7,973 nucleotides of DNA, taken from contig JBAQUG010000174.1 of the NCBI GenBank assembly GCA_049297395.1, positions 1-7,973 on the forward strand, read 5' to 3'. Each line of letters opens with the position of its first letter. Position 1 is the first letter of the stretch. This DNA is from GWF2-50-93 sp049297395. GTDB taxonomy: Bacteria; Verrucomicrobiota; Lentisphaeria; Victivallales; GWF2-50-93. Below are positions 7,043 to 7,973 of the stretch, piece after piece. A program made the position numbers and the translations under genes. Under the pieces are notes generated by a model. It saw only the letters and a program-made list of their open reading frames with translations. It was not told the DNA's origin and did not search any database.

Positions 7043-7056
7043 CGGAGAATATCTTA

Positions 7057-7791
7057 ATGGAAATCAAGATCAGCAAGGACAAGATTGAGAATGGAAGGAA
7101 GGCGGCCGCAAAGGGCGCCGAAGCGGTCAGGGATGCCATCAGGGAAAAAGGGTTTGCCAGCATAATCGTGGCGACGGGCGCAAGCCAGTTCGAAATGCTT
7201 TCCGAACTCGTCAAGGCCGATATCGACTGGTCAAAGGTCACAGCTTTCCATCTCGACGAATACATCGGGATTCCAATTTCGCATCCGGCAAGCTTCAGGA
7301 AGTATCTGAAGGAAAGATTTGTCGACATGATAGGGAATCTCAAGGTTTTCAATTATGTCGACGGCGAAAATCCTGATCCTGTGAAGGAATGTGAACGGCT
7401 TGGAAAACTGATTGGCAAGTTTGAGATCGACGTCGCGTTTGTTGGGATAGGGGAGAACGGGCATCTCGCATTCAACGATCCGCCTGCCGACTTCAATACT
7501 GAGAAGGCCTACATAGTCGTCCTGCTCGACGAGGCATGCAGGAAACAGCAGCTGGGCGAAGGCTGGTTCAAGACTCTTGCCGACGTTCCGCAGAAGGCCA
7601 TATCGATGAGCATCAGGCAGATCATGAAGAGCAAGATTGTAATCTGCACTGTCCCGGATGACAGGAAGGCCGAGGCAGTCAAAAACACGGTCAAGGGAGA
7701 AGTCAGCAACAAGATCCCCGCATCAATTCTGAAGAACCATCCGGCGTGCCATCTGTTCCTGGATGAACCGGCGGCATCGCTTATGAGGTGA
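7057..7791 (+). CDS. nagB: Glucosamine-6-phosphate deaminase/isomerase family protein (NagB-like)
   Basis: Members of this family convert glucosamine-6-phosphate to fructose-6-phosphate and ammonia in the cytosol, feeding amino sugars into glycolysis. The 244-residue protein has the catalytic FHLDEYIGI box (Asp67-Glu68, matching E. coli Asp72) and GENGHLAFNDPP, where His136 matches the ring-opening His143. Asn134 stands where E. coli has Asp141, as also in Bacillus NagB, and Asp141 stands where E. coli has Glu148. The phosphate loop reads TGASQFE (40-46) instead of TGGTP. These features mark a divergent NagB-like subfamily, so a related sugar phosphate is possible as substrate. The ATG at 7057 has GGAG at 7044-7047, 9 nt away; an in-frame ATG at 7024 would overlap the end of the regulator gene and has no good ribosome site. 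No nagA or transporter gene lies in the window. Confidence 0.88.
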   Translation: MEIKISKDKIENGRKAAAKGAEAVRDAIREKGFASIIVATGASQFEMLSELVKADIDWSKVTAFHLDEYIGIPISHPASFRKYLKERFVDMIGNLKVFNYVDGENPDPVKECERLGKLIGKFEIDVAFVGIGENGHLAFNDPPADFNTEKAYIVVLLDEACRKQQLGEGWFKTLADVPQKAISMSIRQIMKSKIVICTVPDDRKAEAVKNTVKGEVSNKIPASILKNHPACHLFLDEPAASLMR

Positions 7792-7810
7792 GTTGACCGC
7801 TTGTCACGCC

Positions 7811-7848
7811 GTTTGTTCGTTATCCGCCGCGGCGGATAACGAACAAAC
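7811..7848. terminator. 38-bp perfect palindrome after nagB, possible bidirectional terminator
   Basis: gtttgttcgttatccgccg (7811-7829) is followed directly by its exact reverse complement (7830-7848). In RNA this makes a very stable stem with a minimal loop at the centre ccgcgg. It begins 20 bp after the nagB stop, where a terminator would be expected. There is no T-run on either side, so it may stop transcription by another route, protect the 3' end of the mRNA, or be a protein-binding site or dispersed repeat. Confidence 0.5.
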
Positions 7849-7881
7849 ATCATGATAATCAATCCGAAATATTCGCCAGCA

Positions 7882-7909
7882 AAAAAACTAGGGACGGGCT
7901 TCAGCCCTA
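7882..7909 (-). terminator. Candidate intrinsic terminator on the minus strand
   Basis: Read on the minus strand, a stem TAGGG/CCCTA (7905-7909 with 7889-7893) encloses a smaller GGGCTGAAGCCC hairpin (7896-7907; the two stems are alternatives) and is followed at once by G and seven T (7881-7888). This is the form of an intrinsic terminator for a gene entering from the right. The rest of 7849-7973 shows no gene. The final bases, ccgccctgcgggg, look like the start of another inverted repeat cut by the window edge. Confidence 0.35.
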
Positions 7910-7973
7910 TCTACTATACGCATATTTTTAACATGGTTCGAATGTTTTATTGTTGTGCCGCCGCCCTGCGGGG

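Noticed and set aside
7024..7056. Earlier in-frame ATG for nagB
   Set aside because: It overlaps the end of the regulator gene and has no Shine-Dalgarno motif at a good distance, while the ATG at 7057 has GGAG at 9 nt.

Overview
The window looks like a chromosomal piece from a Lentisphaerota (Victivallis-type) bacterium or a close relative in the PVC group. This rests on family knowledge, not on a database match. The first gene carries the prepilin signature FTLIELLVVIAIISILAAMLLPAL together with a C-terminal FADGH box. Such pseudopilins exist in very large numbers in Lentisphaerota, often beside carbohydrate-degrading genes. The second gene is a large secreted glycoside hydrolase of the GH42-like type, and the right half holds a LacI regulator with a glucosamine-6-phosphate deaminase. 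The picture is of a polysaccharide and amino-sugar user. All confident genes are on the + strand.

Layout. Positions 1-241 are a non-coding leader with a perfect hairpin (34-54), two 11-bp direct repeats 20 bp apart (122-132, 142-152) and a TATACT -10 box (168-173). Together these look like an activator-controlled promoter. The pseudopilin (242-1009) is followed after 51 bp, with no visible terminator, by the hydrolase (1061-4567), so the two probably form one transcript. The hydrolase seems to have a module of about 225 residues inserted into its TIM barrel and to lack the usual acid/base glutamate.

The gap 4568-4743 is AT-rich and full of small direct and inverted repeats. It leads into an AAA+ ATPase of the AAA_14/DUF4143 type (4744-5934). 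This gene looks more AT-rich than its neighbours and is functionally unrelated to them, so it may be a cargo or transferred gene.

Positions 5984-7791 form a compact regulatory unit: a consensus TTGACA promoter, an 18-bp perfect operator palindrome over the expected transcription start, a lacI-type gene (6047-7042), and 14 bp later nagB (7057-7791). The likely circuit is a LacI-family repressor that controls itself and nagB in response to an amino-sugar or sugar-phosphate signal. The unit ends with a 38-bp perfect palindrome (7811-7848). The last 125 bp hold a probable minus-strand terminator hairpin, which suggests a convergent gene beyond the right edge.

The best candidates for something undescribed are the pseudopilin-hydrolase pair with its own repeat-controlled promoter, the hydrolase with an interrupted barrel and altered catalytic site, and the repeat cluster in front of the DUF4143 ATPase. 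No tRNA, rRNA, CRISPR array, transposase or complete insertion sequence was seen.
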